Positions 43,689 to 52,313 of a stretch of DNA of 64,000 nt are shown here, piece after piece. The DNA comes from Clostridium culturomicium. GTDB taxonomy: Bacteria > Bacillota > Clostridia > Clostridiales > Clostridiaceae. A model generated the notes under the pieces. That model saw only the letters and a program-made list of their open reading frames with translations, was not told the origin of the DNA and ran no database searches. The stretch covers positions 250,159 to 314,158 of the forward strand of contig NZ_CCXK01000017.1 in assembly GCF_000821305.1 (NCBI RefSeq). The letters are read 5' to 3'. The first letter of the stretch is position 1. Each line of letters starts with the position of its first letter. A program made the translations under genes and the position numbers.

Positions 43689-44856
43689 ATGGATTGCAGA
43701 TCTGATGATTCTATTAAAAATTATGTTAATGACAATATGGAGGAAGCTATAATTTTATTAGAAACCCTAGGAAAGATTCCAGCACCAAGTAATCATGAGA
43801 AGAAGAGGGCAGAATTTTGTAAGGAGTGGTTCGTAAATCAAGGAGCAGAGAAGGTTTATATTGATGATGCTTTAAATGTTATATGTGAAATAGGTTGTGA
43901 AGAACACGGAGATATAGTTGTTTTTATGGCTCATACAGATGTGGTATTCCCGGATAATCAGGAACTTCAAATGAAAAGAGAGGGGAATATTTTATATGCT
44001 CCAGGCATTGGTGATGATACAGCTAATCTTATTAATTTAATGATGGGAACAAAGTACTTTCTTAAAAATAAAGTTGCAACAAAGAAGGGGATTCTTATTG
44101 TGGCTAACTCAGGAGAAGAAGGTATGGGGAATTTAAAGGGGTGTAAGGAGATATTTAAAAATTATGGTTCAAGAATAAAGGAAGTTTATTCCTTTGACTG
44201 TTATCTAGGCAATGTATCACGGATCCAGTAGGGTCATGTAGATATAAGGTTACGATAAAGGCCAAAGGGGGACATTCTTACGCAGATTTTAGAAATGAAA
44301 ATGCTATTTTTACTATGTCATATTTAATACAAGAATTATATAAAATTAAAGTAACAAAAGAAGCAAAAACTACTTATAATGTAGGCTCATTGAAGGTGGA
44401 ACTACCATAAATTCCATTGCACAGGAATGTTCAATTTTATATGAATATCGTTCTTCTAGTGATAAATGTTTAAAAACCATGGAAAATAATTTTTATAAGA
44501 TTATTAATGATTTCAAGGAAAAGGGAAAAATGATTGAAATTGAAGTTTTAGGAGTCAGACCTGGTATGGGACAGATCGATGAAGAAGCTTTTGAAAGGTG
44601 GACTAACAATAATGTTTCTATAATAAAGAAATATTTTAATGGTGATGTAAAGCTTGGAACGGCTTCAACAGATGCAAATATACCTTTATCCATGGGTGTT
44701 ATGGCAAATACTATCGGAACAATTGATGGTGATGATGCACATAAAAGGGAAGAATGGGTTGATTTAAATAGTATTCCTATGGGGTTAAGTATTGTACTTG
44801 AACTGATGCTGCAATATGCCGGTGGGGTATGGAAAAATGATATAAGCATACATTAG
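43689..44856 (+). pseudogene. M20-family peptidase, broken by two frameshifts
   Basis: Three consecutive frames together spell one M20 metallopeptidase. Segment 1 (43689-44231) has VVFMAHTDVVFP and GIGDDTANLINLMMG, plus ANSGEEGMGN. Segment 2 (about 44222-44410, next frame) has KVTIKAKGGHSYADFRN. Segment 3 (from about 44398 to 44856) has GTTINSIAQECSILYEYRS and GTASTDANIPLSMG. Each switch is to the frame expected from loss of one base. Either the gene is dead or the sequence has two errors. The intact enzyme would be a ~390-residue di/tripeptidase-like protein. Confidence 0.88.
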
Positions 44857-45012
44857 TATATTTTTTCACGTAGATTGAATAATTAAAATTAAATTACAGA
44901 ATATATGGTTATAGTGTGGCGGTAAAATGTCACTACCTACATTGAATAAGTCTTGGGGAGGATACTCAGGGCTTATTTTAATTTTACAAAGGATAAATTA
45001 AAGGAGAAAATT

Positions 45013-46428
45013 ATGGGAGATAATAAAAAAATAGGGATTTGGTCATTAGTAATGATGATATTTGTGCCTACATTTAATTTTATAAATATTGCAAGTAACG
45101 CCGTATATTTGGGACCAGCAGCAATTCCATCATGGATCATTGTATCGTTGTTGTTTTTTTTACCCCTTTGTGGAATAATTGCAGAAATGGCTTCAGCTAA
45201 TAGGGATAAGGATGGTGGAATTTATACCTGGGTTAATGAAGCTATTGGTGAACAATGGGCATTTGTTGGAACCTGGTCATACTTTATAGGGATTTTATTT
45301 TTTCTTCAGATGGCATTCTCTAGAATACCAGTGGCAGCTTCCTGGGCACTTTTTGGTAGAAATATTTTCAATAATTCTAATGCATATTTACTTCCTATAC
45401 TATCCATATTCATTTGTGTTTCCATGACTTATATAGCCACTATAGGAGTAAATAAGTTTTCAAAGCTTGCAGACTTTGGAGGAAAGTTTACACTTGCTGC
45501 AACTTTTATTTTTGTGCTTATGTCAATTGTGGGCTTTTTAATTGGAAAGCCATCAGCAACAGTTTTTACAGCTAAGACTTTAATACCCAAATTTGATGTT
45601 AGTTACTTTTCTACTTTTTCTTGGCTACTTTTTGCGGTATCAGGTGCTGAGGTTGCGGGGACATATATAAAAGAAACAGAAAATTCTAAAATAGCATTTC
45701 CTAAAGCTATGGTAAGAGGAACAGTCCTTATTGCATTATCTTATATTTTGGGCTCTGTTGCCATTCAGCTTATTGCTTCACCAGAAGTTTTGGAGAATGC
45801 TGGATTAAAGGATGCAGCATTTGTGGTATATCATGTATTAGCTGAGAACTTTGGGTTAAGTGGTAAGATTATTGTTCAGATATATGCTGCCATCAATTTA
45901 ATTACTTCAATTGCAGCATATATTATATGGATGGAATCACCTATAAGAGCTATGTTTAGCGAAGTTCCAGAAGGAACCTTTCCAAAATTTTTAACGGTAA
46001 AGAGAGAAGATGGAACATTGGTAAATGCTCTTTGGACTCAATGCTTAATATTAGTGGTTTTAACAGCAATACCATTATTTGGACTTAACTCTATAGACAA
46101 TTTTTTTGAGCTTCTTACTGATTTGTCTGCTTTAACTGTTGTTATTCCATATATAGTTTTAAGTGTTGCATACATATCTTTTCGAAGAACTAATAAGGAT
46201 ATAGATTTCAAATTTTTTAAAAGTAACTGGATGGCCTATGCTGTAGCATTGATTGTTTTTGTTTTATCATGTGCAGGTTTCTTTGGTGCAGGACTTGATT
46301 ATGTTGTGGGAAGCACAGGTAAGGAAGCTACGGCACTTATTATTAAAACTTATGGAGGACCTATAATTTTAATTACAGTAGGACTTCTAATAAAATATTT
46401 TAGTAAAAGAGTTTATGAAAATAATTAA
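45013..46428 (+). CDS. APC-family amino acid permease
   Basis: A 471-residue membrane protein with about twelve membrane segments of the APC superfamily. NAVYLGPAAIPSW near the start, ANRDKDGGIYTWVNEAIGE (typical of the glutamate/GABA-antiporter group) and FAVSGAEVAGTYIKETEN are signatures. The substrate is probably an amino acid. The ATG at 45013 follows AAAGGAG; the longer TTG start at 44953 lacks a site. It stands downstream of the dead M20 peptidase gene, with which it may once have formed a peptide-to-amino-acid unit. Confidence 0.9.
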   Translation: MGDNKKIGIWSLVMMIFVPTFNFINIASNAVYLGPAAIPSWIIVSLLFFLPLCGIIAEMASANRDKDGGIYTWVNEAIGEQWAFVGTWSYFIGILFFLQMAFSRIPVAASWALFGRNIFNNSNAYLLPILSIFICVSMTYIATIGVNKFSKLADFGGKFTLAATFIFVLMSIVGFLIGKPSATVFTAKTLIPKFDVSYFSTFSWLLFAVSGAEVAGTYIKETENSKIAFPKAMVRGTVLIALSYILGSVAIQLIASPEVLENAGLKDAAFVVYHVLAENFGLSGKIIVQIYAAINLITSIAAYIIWMESPIRAMFSEVPEGTFPKFLTVKREDGTLVNALWTQCLILVVLTAIPLFGLNSIDNFFELLTDLSALTVVIPYIVLSVAYISFRRTNKDIDFKFFKSNWMAYAVALIVFVLSCAGFFGAGLDYVVGSTGKEATALIIKTYGGPIILITVGLLIKYFSKRVYENN

Positions 46429-46447
46429 ATATTATCTATCATTATAT

Positions 46448-46502
46448 AAAAAAGATATAGGAGTTATTAGTTATTATACTAATTATCCTATATCTTTTTT
46501 TA
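46448..46502 (+). terminator. Rho-independent terminator after APC permease
   Basis: AAAAAAGATATAGGA (46448-46462) pairs with TCCTATATCTTTTTT (46486-46500), with a 23-base loop and a T run. Confidence 0.85.
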
Positions 46503-46638
46503 TATTTTTAAGAAGTTTTCTAATGTTTTATGTATTTTTTTAGATTAATTTGATTGAAACTCGTAGACAATAGTGAGATTATATAATAGGACTTACGTTT
46601 AGAATTTCATTCATTGAAGAGAAAGAAGGTAATAACAC

Positions 46639-46998
46639 ATGAGATATATGCGTCAGTTTGGAACCATATTAGGAGTAACCTGTGCAGGAGAAATTTTAAA
46701 GTATTATATTAATCTGCCAATACCGGCAAGTATTTATGGATTAATTATAATGCTAATCCTCTTAATAACAGGCATTATAAAGGTGGAAAATGTAAAAAGT
46801 GTAGCTACTTTTCTTATTGAAATTATGCCTTTAATGTTTATACCTGCAGCAGTAGGATTACTTACATCTTGGGAGCAGCTTGAAGGCATTCTCCTTCCTG
46901 TTTGCATAATAACTGTTGCAACGACAATTATTGTTATGATTGTGTCAGGAAAAGTAACAGATTTTGCTTTGAAAATGGGAGGAAATAAAGATGAATAA
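46639..46998 (+). CDS. LrgA/CidA-family holin-like protein
   Basis: A 119-residue membrane protein with four membrane segments. ILGVTCAGEILKYYINLPIPASIYGLIIM is the family signature. LrgA/CidA proteins act with an LrgB partner in control of murein hydrolase activity or in export of small carboxylates such as pyruvate. It overlaps the LrgB gene by 8 bases. TATAAT at 46582-46587 may be its -10 box. Confidence 0.9.
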   Translation: MRYMRQFGTILGVTCAGEILKYYINLPIPASIYGLIIMLILLITGIIKVENVKSVATFLIEIMPLMFIPAAVGLLTSWEQLEGILLPVCIITVATTIIVMIVSGKVTDFALKMGGNKDE

Positions 46999-47683
46999 TT
47001 TAATATCTGATTCAGCAGTTATAGGTGTAATACTTAGTATTATGGGGTATGAGCTTGGACTTTATTTAAAGAAAAAATTTAATTATGCTATCTTAAATCC
47101 GTTATTAATTTCAATTATATTTGTAATGATATTTTTAGTAGTATTTAAGGTTGATTATGAAAGCTATAACATCAGTGCAAAGTATTTAAGTTATTTATTA
47201 ACACCAGCTACAGTATGTCTTGCAGTACCACTATATGAACAACTTCAGTTATTAAAGGAAAATTTTGTAGCTATTATGGTTGGTATTTTTTCAGGAGTTT
47301 TAACAAGTATGGCAAGTGTTTGGGGATTAGCCATGGTGTTTAATCTTTCACATGAGCAGTATGTAACGCTTCTTCCCAAATCTATAACTACAGCAATTGG
47401 AATAGGGCTTTCAGAGGAATTAGGAGGAATGGTTACTATTACAGTAGCGGTAATAATTATAACTGGTATCTTAGGAAATATCATTGCTGAATTCATATGC
47501 AGAATATTTAAGATAAGAAGCTCAATAGCAAAAGGAATTGCAATTGGAACATCAGCCCATGCTATTGGAACAGCTCGTGCTATGGAAATGGGAGAAGTTG
47601 AAGGGGCTATGAGCAGTCTTTCAATTGCAGTTTCAGGATTGTGTACAACCATTGCTGTATCAATTTTTGCTAATTTAATTTAA
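46991..47683 (+). CDS. LrgB/CidB-family membrane protein
   Basis: A 230-residue protein with about seven membrane segments. TPATVCLAVPLYEQLQLLKEN, LLPKSITTAIGIGLSEELGG and GTSAHAIGTARAMEMGEVEGAM are the family blocks. It is the obligate partner of the LrgA-type protein upstream. The pair is an ordinary lrgAB-type operon. Confidence 0.93.
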   Translation: MNNLISDSAVIGVILSIMGYELGLYLKKKFNYAILNPLLISIIFVMIFLVVFKVDYESYNISAKYLSYLLTPATVCLAVPLYEQLQLLKENFVAIMVGIFSGVLTSMASVWGLAMVFNLSHEQYVTLLPKSITTAIGIGLSEELGGMVTITVAVIIITGILGNIIAEFICRIFKIRSSIAKGIAIGTSAHAIGTARAMEMGEVEGAMSSLSIAVSGLCTTIAVSIFANLI

Positions 47684-47782
47684 GGTCAGATCATATATTT
47701 TAATCTGGAGAAAAATATAATTTGAAAGTAATTAGCTTTATCAAGAAACTATTTATAAAGTAATTTCTATCAAAGATTAAAC

Positions 47783-47820
47783 AAAAACTGTAGTAAAGAG
47801 TTCTTTGCTACAGTTTTTAT
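47783..47820. terminator. Terminator hairpin after lrgB-type gene
   Basis: AAAAACTGTAGTAAAGA (47783-47799) pairs with TCTTTGCTACAGTTTTT (47802-47818) with one wobble. It lies 100 bases after the LrgB stop. The rest of the 338-base gap to 48021 holds a purine-rich run near 47840 without a gene, and the feo promoter. Confidence 0.8.
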
Positions 47821-47912
47821 TTATATCATAACTATTCCTTGAGGGGAGGTAGAGGGGGTATTTAAAATAAGATAGTAATATATATAAGTTAATATTGATA
47901 CTATATTTTATT

Positions 47913-47966
47913 TGAAAAATATTATCAATTACCATTGACAATTGGTGAAAATTAAAATAATATAAT
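47913..47966 (+). promoter_or_regulatory. feo promoter with Fur-like box
   Basis: TGAAAAATATTATCA (47913-47927) matches the 7-1-7 Fur box TGATAATNATTATCA at 12 of 14 defined positions, with a perfect right half. TTGACA at 47935-47940 is a perfect -35; TAATAT at 47958-47963 (17-base spacer) or TATAAT at 47961-47966 would be the -10. Iron repression of feoAB is expected. Confidence 0.75.
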
Positions 47967-48021
47967 ATTAAGATGATATTGAGAGTTAATTTCAATTAAT
48001 AAAAATATGGAGGTTAATTAC

Positions 48022-48312
48022 ATGGAAGGGGTATTAAAAAGATCATTTTTTTCAAGAATAATGGGAATGGCAGATAGAGATTCAGTAGTTAAAAATCTTA
48101 GCCAAGGAAAAATTAATAGGAATTATAGAATTGAGGCAATTAAGAGCTCGGATGAGGAGCTTACAAACTTTTTATTTTCATTAGGATGCTATGAGGGAGA
48201 AGTGATTACTTTAATATCTGTTATTTGTGATAACTATGTAATTAACATTAAGGATGCAAGATACAGCATAGATAAAGAATTAGCCAGTGCGGTAATGGTT
48301 GAAGAAATATAA
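48022..48312 (+). CDS. feoA: FeoA-family protein
   Basis: A 96-residue protein with an SH3-like FeoA domain in its C-terminal two-thirds (LFSLGCYEGEVITLISVICDN, VINIKDARYSIDKELASAVMVEE). FeoA supports the FeoB Fe2+ channel from the cytoplasmic side. About 25 extra N-terminal residues precede the domain, common in clostridia. The ATG at 48022 follows GGAGGT; the ATG at 48007 overlaps that site. FeoB starts 18 bases later. Confidence 0.88.
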   Translation: MEGVLKRSFFSRIMGMADRDSVVKNLSQGKINRNYRIEAIKSSDEELTNFLFSLGCYEGEVITLISVICDNYVINIKDARYSIDKELASAVMVEEI

Positions 48313-48330
48313 ATTAGTAGGAGGAAGTTT

Positions 48331-50331
48331 ATGAAGATAGCGTTAACAGGAAATCCTAACAGCGGAAAAACAACATTATTTAATCTTCTAACAGGTGGAA
48401 GTGAGAAGGTTGGTAACTGGGCAGGAGTTACCGTTGATAAAAAGGAAGGCGAATTAAAAAAAGCTTTAAACAAAAGTGGCAAATCAATAAAAATTATTGA
48501 TTTACCAGGAGCTTATTCAATGTCTCCATTTACAAGTGAAGAAAGTGTAACAAGAGATTTTATAAAAAATGAAAATCCAGATGTTATTGTTAATATAGTC
48601 GATGCTACAAATTTAAGCAGAAGTTTATTTTTTACTACACAATTATTAGAGCTTAATATACCTGTAGTAATAGCGTTAAATAAAAGTGATATAAATAGAA
48701 AACAAGGTACAATAATTGATATCAAAACACTTGAGAATGTTTTAGGATGTAATGTTGTAGAAACAGTTTCAATAGCAGGTAGTGATAATGGAATAGAACA
48801 GCTTATAAAAGAAGCAGAGAAGACAATTGGTAAAACGCAAAAGTCACCTTTTAATGGACATGATGTTGATATGTCAAATAAGAAGGCGGTAGAGGAAAAT
48901 GATAGAAAAAGATATGATTTTGTTAAGGAAATTGTTGAAAAGGCTGAGAATAGAAAAGTTCAAAGCAAGGAGATTACAAAACAAGATAAGGCTGATAGAG
49001 TATTAGCACATAAATGGCTGGGGTTACCAATATTTGCTGTGGTTATGTGGGCAGTATTTGCATTATCTCAAACCTATGTAGGACCATTCATAGCAGATAT
49101 ACTTGTTGGATGGATAGATAAGCTTTATGTATTTGTAGAAGGGATTCTTGGTTCTGGAGTATCACCAGTACTAAGTTCAATATTACTTGATGGTATGATT
49201 GGTGGAGTTGGAGCGGTTATAGGATTCTTACCATTAATTATGGTTTTATTCTTTTTAATTGCTTTACTTGAGGACTGTGGTTATATGGCTAGAATTGCTA
49301 TCGTAATGGACAGATTCTTTAAGGGGATTGGTCTTAGTGGAAAGAGTATAATCCCAATGATAATTGGAACAGGATGTGCAATTCCTGGAATTATGTCTAC
49401 AAGAACAATAAAAAATGAAAGACAAAGAAGAACAACAGCTATGCTTACACCATTTATGCCATGTGGGGCAAAGCTGCCTGTAATTGCTTTATTTGCAGGA
49501 GTATTCTTTAATGATGCATCATGGGTTGGTACAGCAATGTACTTTATGGGAATCTTCCTTATAATAATTGGAGCTTTAATAGTAAGAAAAATTACTGGAG
49601 AAACAGATGAGAAATCTTTCTTCATTATGGAGTTACCTCCATATAAATTTCCAAGCATTAAGAGAGCTGCAATATCAATGTTTTCAAGAGGTAAGGCTTT
49701 CATAGTTAAAGCAGGTACAATTATACTACTTTGCAACACTGTAATTCAAATTATGCAGACATTTAACTGGAGATTTGAGTTAGTTGCAGAAGGTGCACAA
49801 AACACAAGTATTTTGGCAACGATCGCTTCACCATTTGCTTTTTTACTAATTCCTCTTGGATTTGGGGTATGGCAATTAGCTGCAGCAGCAATTACTGGTT
49901 TTATAGCAAAGGAAAATGTTGTTGGAACTTTAGCAGTTGTATATTCAATTACAAACTTTATAGATGTGGAAGAGTTAGCTTTAGTATCAGGAGTAACAGA
50001 AGTATCACAAATCATGGGACTAACTTCTGTGGCAGCACTTTCATACTTGATGTTTAACTTGTTTACACCACCTTGCTTTGCTGCTATAGGTGCAATGAAC
50101 TCAGAGATGGAAGATAAAAAATGGTTGTGGGGCGGAATTGCCTTCCAATTTGCAACAGGATACACAATATCCTTCCTAACATATCAAATTGGAACCTTTA
50201 TAACTACAGGAGCTGTAGGCGTTGGATTTATACCAGGAGCAGTAGCGGTAGCTGCAATAGCTGGGGTTATAATCTATTTGATGAAAAAAGGAAGTGAAAA
50301 GAAAGTAAATGAAATAAGTGTGGGTGTATAG
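48331..50331 (+). CDS. feoB: Ferrous iron transport protein FeoB
   Basis: A 666-residue Fe2+ transporter. The N-terminal G domain shows G1 GNPNSGKTT, GNWAGVTVDKKEG, G3 DLPGAYSMSP and G4 ALNKSD. The membrane domain contains the two gate motifs ALLEDCGYMARIA and IGTGCAIPGIM, then MLTPFMPCGAKLPV and FTPPCFAAIGAMNSEM. It brings ferrous iron into the cell. It is in operon with feoA and a small Cys-rich membrane protein, behind a Fur-like box. Confidence 0.96.
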   Translation: MKIALTGNPNSGKTTLFNLLTGGSEKVGNWAGVTVDKKEGELKKALNKSGKSIKIIDLPGAYSMSPFTSEESVTRDFIKNENPDVIVNIVDATNLSRSLFFTTQLLELNIPVVIALNKSDINRKQGTIIDIKTLENVLGCNVVETVSIAGSDNGIEQLIKEAEKTIGKTQKSPFNGHDVDMSNKKAVEENDRKRYDFVKEIVEKAENRKVQSKEITKQDKADRVLAHKWLGLPIFAVVMWAVFALSQTYVGPFIADILVGWIDKLYVFVEGILGSGVSPVLSSILLDGMIGGVGAVIGFLPLIMVLFFLIALLEDCGYMARIAIVMDRFFKGIGLSGKSIIPMIIGTGCAIPGIMSTRTIKNERQRRTTAMLTPFMPCGAKLPVIALFAGVFFNDASWVGTAMYFMGIFLIIIGALIVRKITGETDEKSFFIMELPPYKFPSIKRAAISMFSRGKAFIVKAGTIILLCNTVIQIMQTFNWRFELVAEGAQNTSILATIASPFAFLLIPLGFGVWQLAAAAITGFIAKENVVGTLAVVYSITNFIDVEELALVSGVTEVSQIMGLTSVAALSYLMFNLFTPPCFAAIGAMNSEMEDKKWLWGGIAFQFATGYTISFLTYQIGTFITTGAVGVGFIPGAVAVAAIAGVIIYLMKKGSEKKVNEISVGV

Positions 50332-50332
50332 T

Positions 50333-50497
50333 ATGGAAAATATAATTGTTTTATTGGTAATAGCAGTTATTGTTGGTCTTTCAGTTTGGAAAGTTATATC
50401 TGAAAAAAGAAAAGGTGTAAAATGTATAGGTTGTCCACACGGTAAGAGCTGTAGCAGTGGATGCAATAGTTACGATTTACATTTAAAGAAAGAATAA
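50333..50497 (+). CDS. FeoB-associated Cys-rich membrane protein (54 aa)
   Basis: A 54-residue protein starting one base after the FeoB stop. One membrane helix (NIIVLLVIAVIVGLSVW) is followed by a basic stretch and the cysteine cluster GVKCIGCPHGKSCSSGC near the C-terminus. This matches the small FeoB-associated proteins of Firmicutes, proposed to bind iron or stabilise the FeoB complex in place of FeoC. Position and motif together make the call firm despite the small size. Confidence 0.88.
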   Translation: MENIIVLLVIAVIVGLSVWKVISEKRKGVKCIGCPHGKSCSSGCNSYDLHLKKE

Positions 50498-50511
50498 ATA
50501 TATTTTAGTTG

Positions 50512-50550
50512 AAAAGATTGATTCTATTAATATAAGAGTCAATCTTTTTT
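50512..50550 (+). terminator. Rho-independent terminator of the feo operon
   Basis: AAAAGATTGATTCT (50512-50525) pairs with AGAGTCAATCTTTT (50535-50548) with one wobble, then T residues. Confidence 0.88.
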
Positions 50551-50661
50551 GTGAAGATATAATTTAGTGCCTTGACCAATATTAGTCAAGGTATTTTCAT
50601 TTTCTCTGAAATAAGATAAAATAAAAGTACATTAAAGGAAAAATAAGGGTAGGGGATAAAG

Positions 50662-51378
50662 ATGAATTTTAAAAATAATTGCATCATATGTAATAAAGAC
50701 CTTATGTATTTAAAGGAGCCAAAAGAACACAAGTGTATGATCTGTGGAAAAGAGTTCCTTGTTGATTCTATATGTGAAGATGGCCATTATGTTTGTGATA
50801 GCTGTCATTCAAAGGATGGAGCTGCTATGATAAAGGAAATTTGTATTCATAGCAGTGATAAAAATCCTATTAAACTAATGGAGAAAATTATGAAGGAACC
50901 GTCCATACATATGCATGGACCAGAGCATCATGTTTTGGTTGGAGCAGCTATTTTAACTGCATACAAAAATTGCGGTGGAAATATTGAGTTAAAATCAGCA
51001 TTATTTGAAATGGTAAGAAGGGGACAACAAGTTCCAGGTGGGGTTTGCGGTTTCTGGGGCTGCTGTGGGGCAGCAGTAAGCGCTGGGATAGCAGTGAGTA
51101 TTATTACAGGGTCTACTCCTTTAAAAAATGAGGAATGGAAGCTGTCTAACTTAATGACCTCTAAGGCATTGAAGGCCATTGGAGAATTTGGGGGGCCACG
51201 CTGCTGTAAGAGAGATTCCTTTACTGCTGTGAATGAAGCTTGTGATTTTATTGAAGACAATTTAAAGGTGAAAATAGAAACTCAGGAAGCAATAAATTGT
51301 AAGTTCTCGATGTATAACCAACAATGTATAAAAGGTAGGTGTCCATATTTTAATAGATTAAAAGGAGTCATAGTGTAA
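50662..51378 (+). CDS. DUF5714 cysteine-rich protein
   Basis: A 238-residue protein with an N-terminal zinc-ribbon-like part (CIICNKD, HKCMICGKEF, CEDGHYVCDSCHSK) and a DUF5714 core with HMHGPEHHVLVGAAILTAY, GGVCGFWGCCGAAVSAGIA and GGPRCCKRDSF. The many Cys and His residues suggest metal or Fe-S binding. Function is not known. It lies between the feo and heme operons, transcribed alone, with GTAGGGG before the ATG. Its stop codon is inside a hairpin shared with the convergent AraC gene. Confidence 0.87.
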   Translation: MNFKNNCIICNKDLMYLKEPKEHKCMICGKEFLVDSICEDGHYVCDSCHSKDGAAMIKEICIHSSDKNPIKLMEKIMKEPSIHMHGPEHHVLVGAAILTAYKNCGGNIELKSALFEMVRRGQQVPGGVCGFWGCCGAAVSAGIAVSIITGSTPLKNEEWKLSNLMTSKALKAIGEFGGPRCCKRDSFTAVNEACDFIEDNLKVKIETQEAINCKFSMYNQQCIKGRCPYFNRLKGVIV

Positions 51379-51396
51379 AGCTATGACTCCTTTATT
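51361..51396. terminator. Shared terminator spanning both stop codons
   Basis: AAAGGAGTCATAG (51361-51373) pairs perfectly with CTATGACTCCTTT (51381-51393). The rightward stop (51376-51378) is in the loop and the leftward stop (51383-51381) is in the right arm. The two convergent genes are only two bases apart. Confidence 0.85.
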
Positions 51397-52097
51397 GTTC
51401 TATATTCTAGTGGTGATACTCCAACATGTTTTTTAAAACTTCTGCAGAAATAGCTTTGGCTTTGGTAGCCCATTGAAAGGGCGATATCTAAAATTGAAGA
51501 AGTTGAATTTCGTAATAGTTTTTTACTATTTTCAATTCTGTATAGATTTAAATAGGTTATGAAGGAATGACCAGTTTCTTTTTTAAAAATATTACAGAAG
51601 TAACTTTTACTAATATTAATTTCAGCACATATTTGCTGTACATTTAAGTTTTTAGCAAAGTCTTTATGCACTATTTCTAGTGCTTGCTTTACACAAGGGG
51701 AGTAGTTTTTATTGAAGTTTTCCATAATATTTGCATAAATTAAAGATAAAAACTGGGTTAAATAATTAATACATTTTTTAGTTCTGCAGGGAGCTTCATT
51801 TAAGGTTAGAGTTGCAGCTATTTTTATTGGTCCAATAATAAAGTAATAATCTTCAGTTTCTCTAGGCTGTTTCCTTATATAAGTTGCAATCATTGAATTA
51901 TCTTCATTTAGACTTATACAGTTGCATGTAGGGTTTATTAAACATAGTTTATTTTTGCCATAAATTGGAGATAGCGGTTTTTTTGTGTTATCAGTATGTC
52001 CTAATTCATAAATAGAATTAAATGCATTATCTGTTACCATTATAGGGATGTGAGTGGAATCATAAAAAATATTGCAAATTTCTTTAATTAAGCACAT
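51381..52097 (-). CDS. AraC-family regulator next to the heme operon
   Basis: A 238-residue regulator. The C-terminal double HTH reads LNVQQICAEINISKSYFCNIF and ILDIALSMGYQSQSYFCRSF, ending in HVGVSPLEYR. The N-terminal ~125 residues contain several cysteines (CLINPTCNCIS, CRTKKC) that could form a metal or Fe-S sensor. It is divergent from the NEAT/heme-transport operon across 216 bases and is a candidate regulator of it in addition to Fur. Confidence 0.88.
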   Translation of the reverse strand: MCLIKEICNIFYDSTHIPIMVTDNAFNSIYELGHTDNTKKPLSPIYGKNKLCLINPTCNCISLNEDNSMIATYIRKQPRETEDYYFIIGPIKIAATLTLNEAPCRTKKCINYLTQFLSLIYANIMENFNKNYSPCVKQALEIVHKDFAKNLNVQQICAEINISKSYFCNIFKKETGHSFITYLNLYRIENSKKLLRNSTSSILDIALSMGYQSQSYFCRSFKKHVGVSPLEYRTIKES

Positions 52098-52243
52098 AAG
52101 TAGCTCCTTATATAGTAATTATTGATAGAATATCTTATTTGTTTCAATGCTAATTAAAATCCTTTCTATAAAAAGTAATATTGTTAAAATATATAAAAAA
52201 ATAGTTCAAGAAATTATATTTAATTATGATAAAATTTAATCAT

Positions 52244-52275
52244 TGAAAGCGATTATCAATTATAAAATATTATCA
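52244..52275 (+). promoter_or_regulatory. Tandem Fur boxes before the heme operon
   Basis: TGAAAGCGATTATCA (52244-52258) and TATAAAATATTATCA (52261-52275) both end in the perfect half-site ATTATCA; the first also has a good left half. They lie 40-70 bases before the start of the NEAT gene, downstream of an AT-rich -10-like TATGATAAAAT near 52226. Iron (Fur) repression is expected. Confidence 0.75.
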
Positions 52276-52313
52276 ATTAAAATTAAAATATTGTCAAGTA
52301 TCGGAGGAGAAAT

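Noticed and set aside
46560..46577. LysR-type motif CTC-N12-GAG before lrgA-type gene
   Set aside because: Three-base arms are expected by chance and no LysR gene is nearby.
47777..47995. Leftward 72-codon open frame between lrgB-type and feoA genes
   Set aside because: It runs through a terminator hairpin and the feo promoter/Fur box, is low-complexity (Ile/Leu/Tyr/Asn) and has no ribosome binding site.
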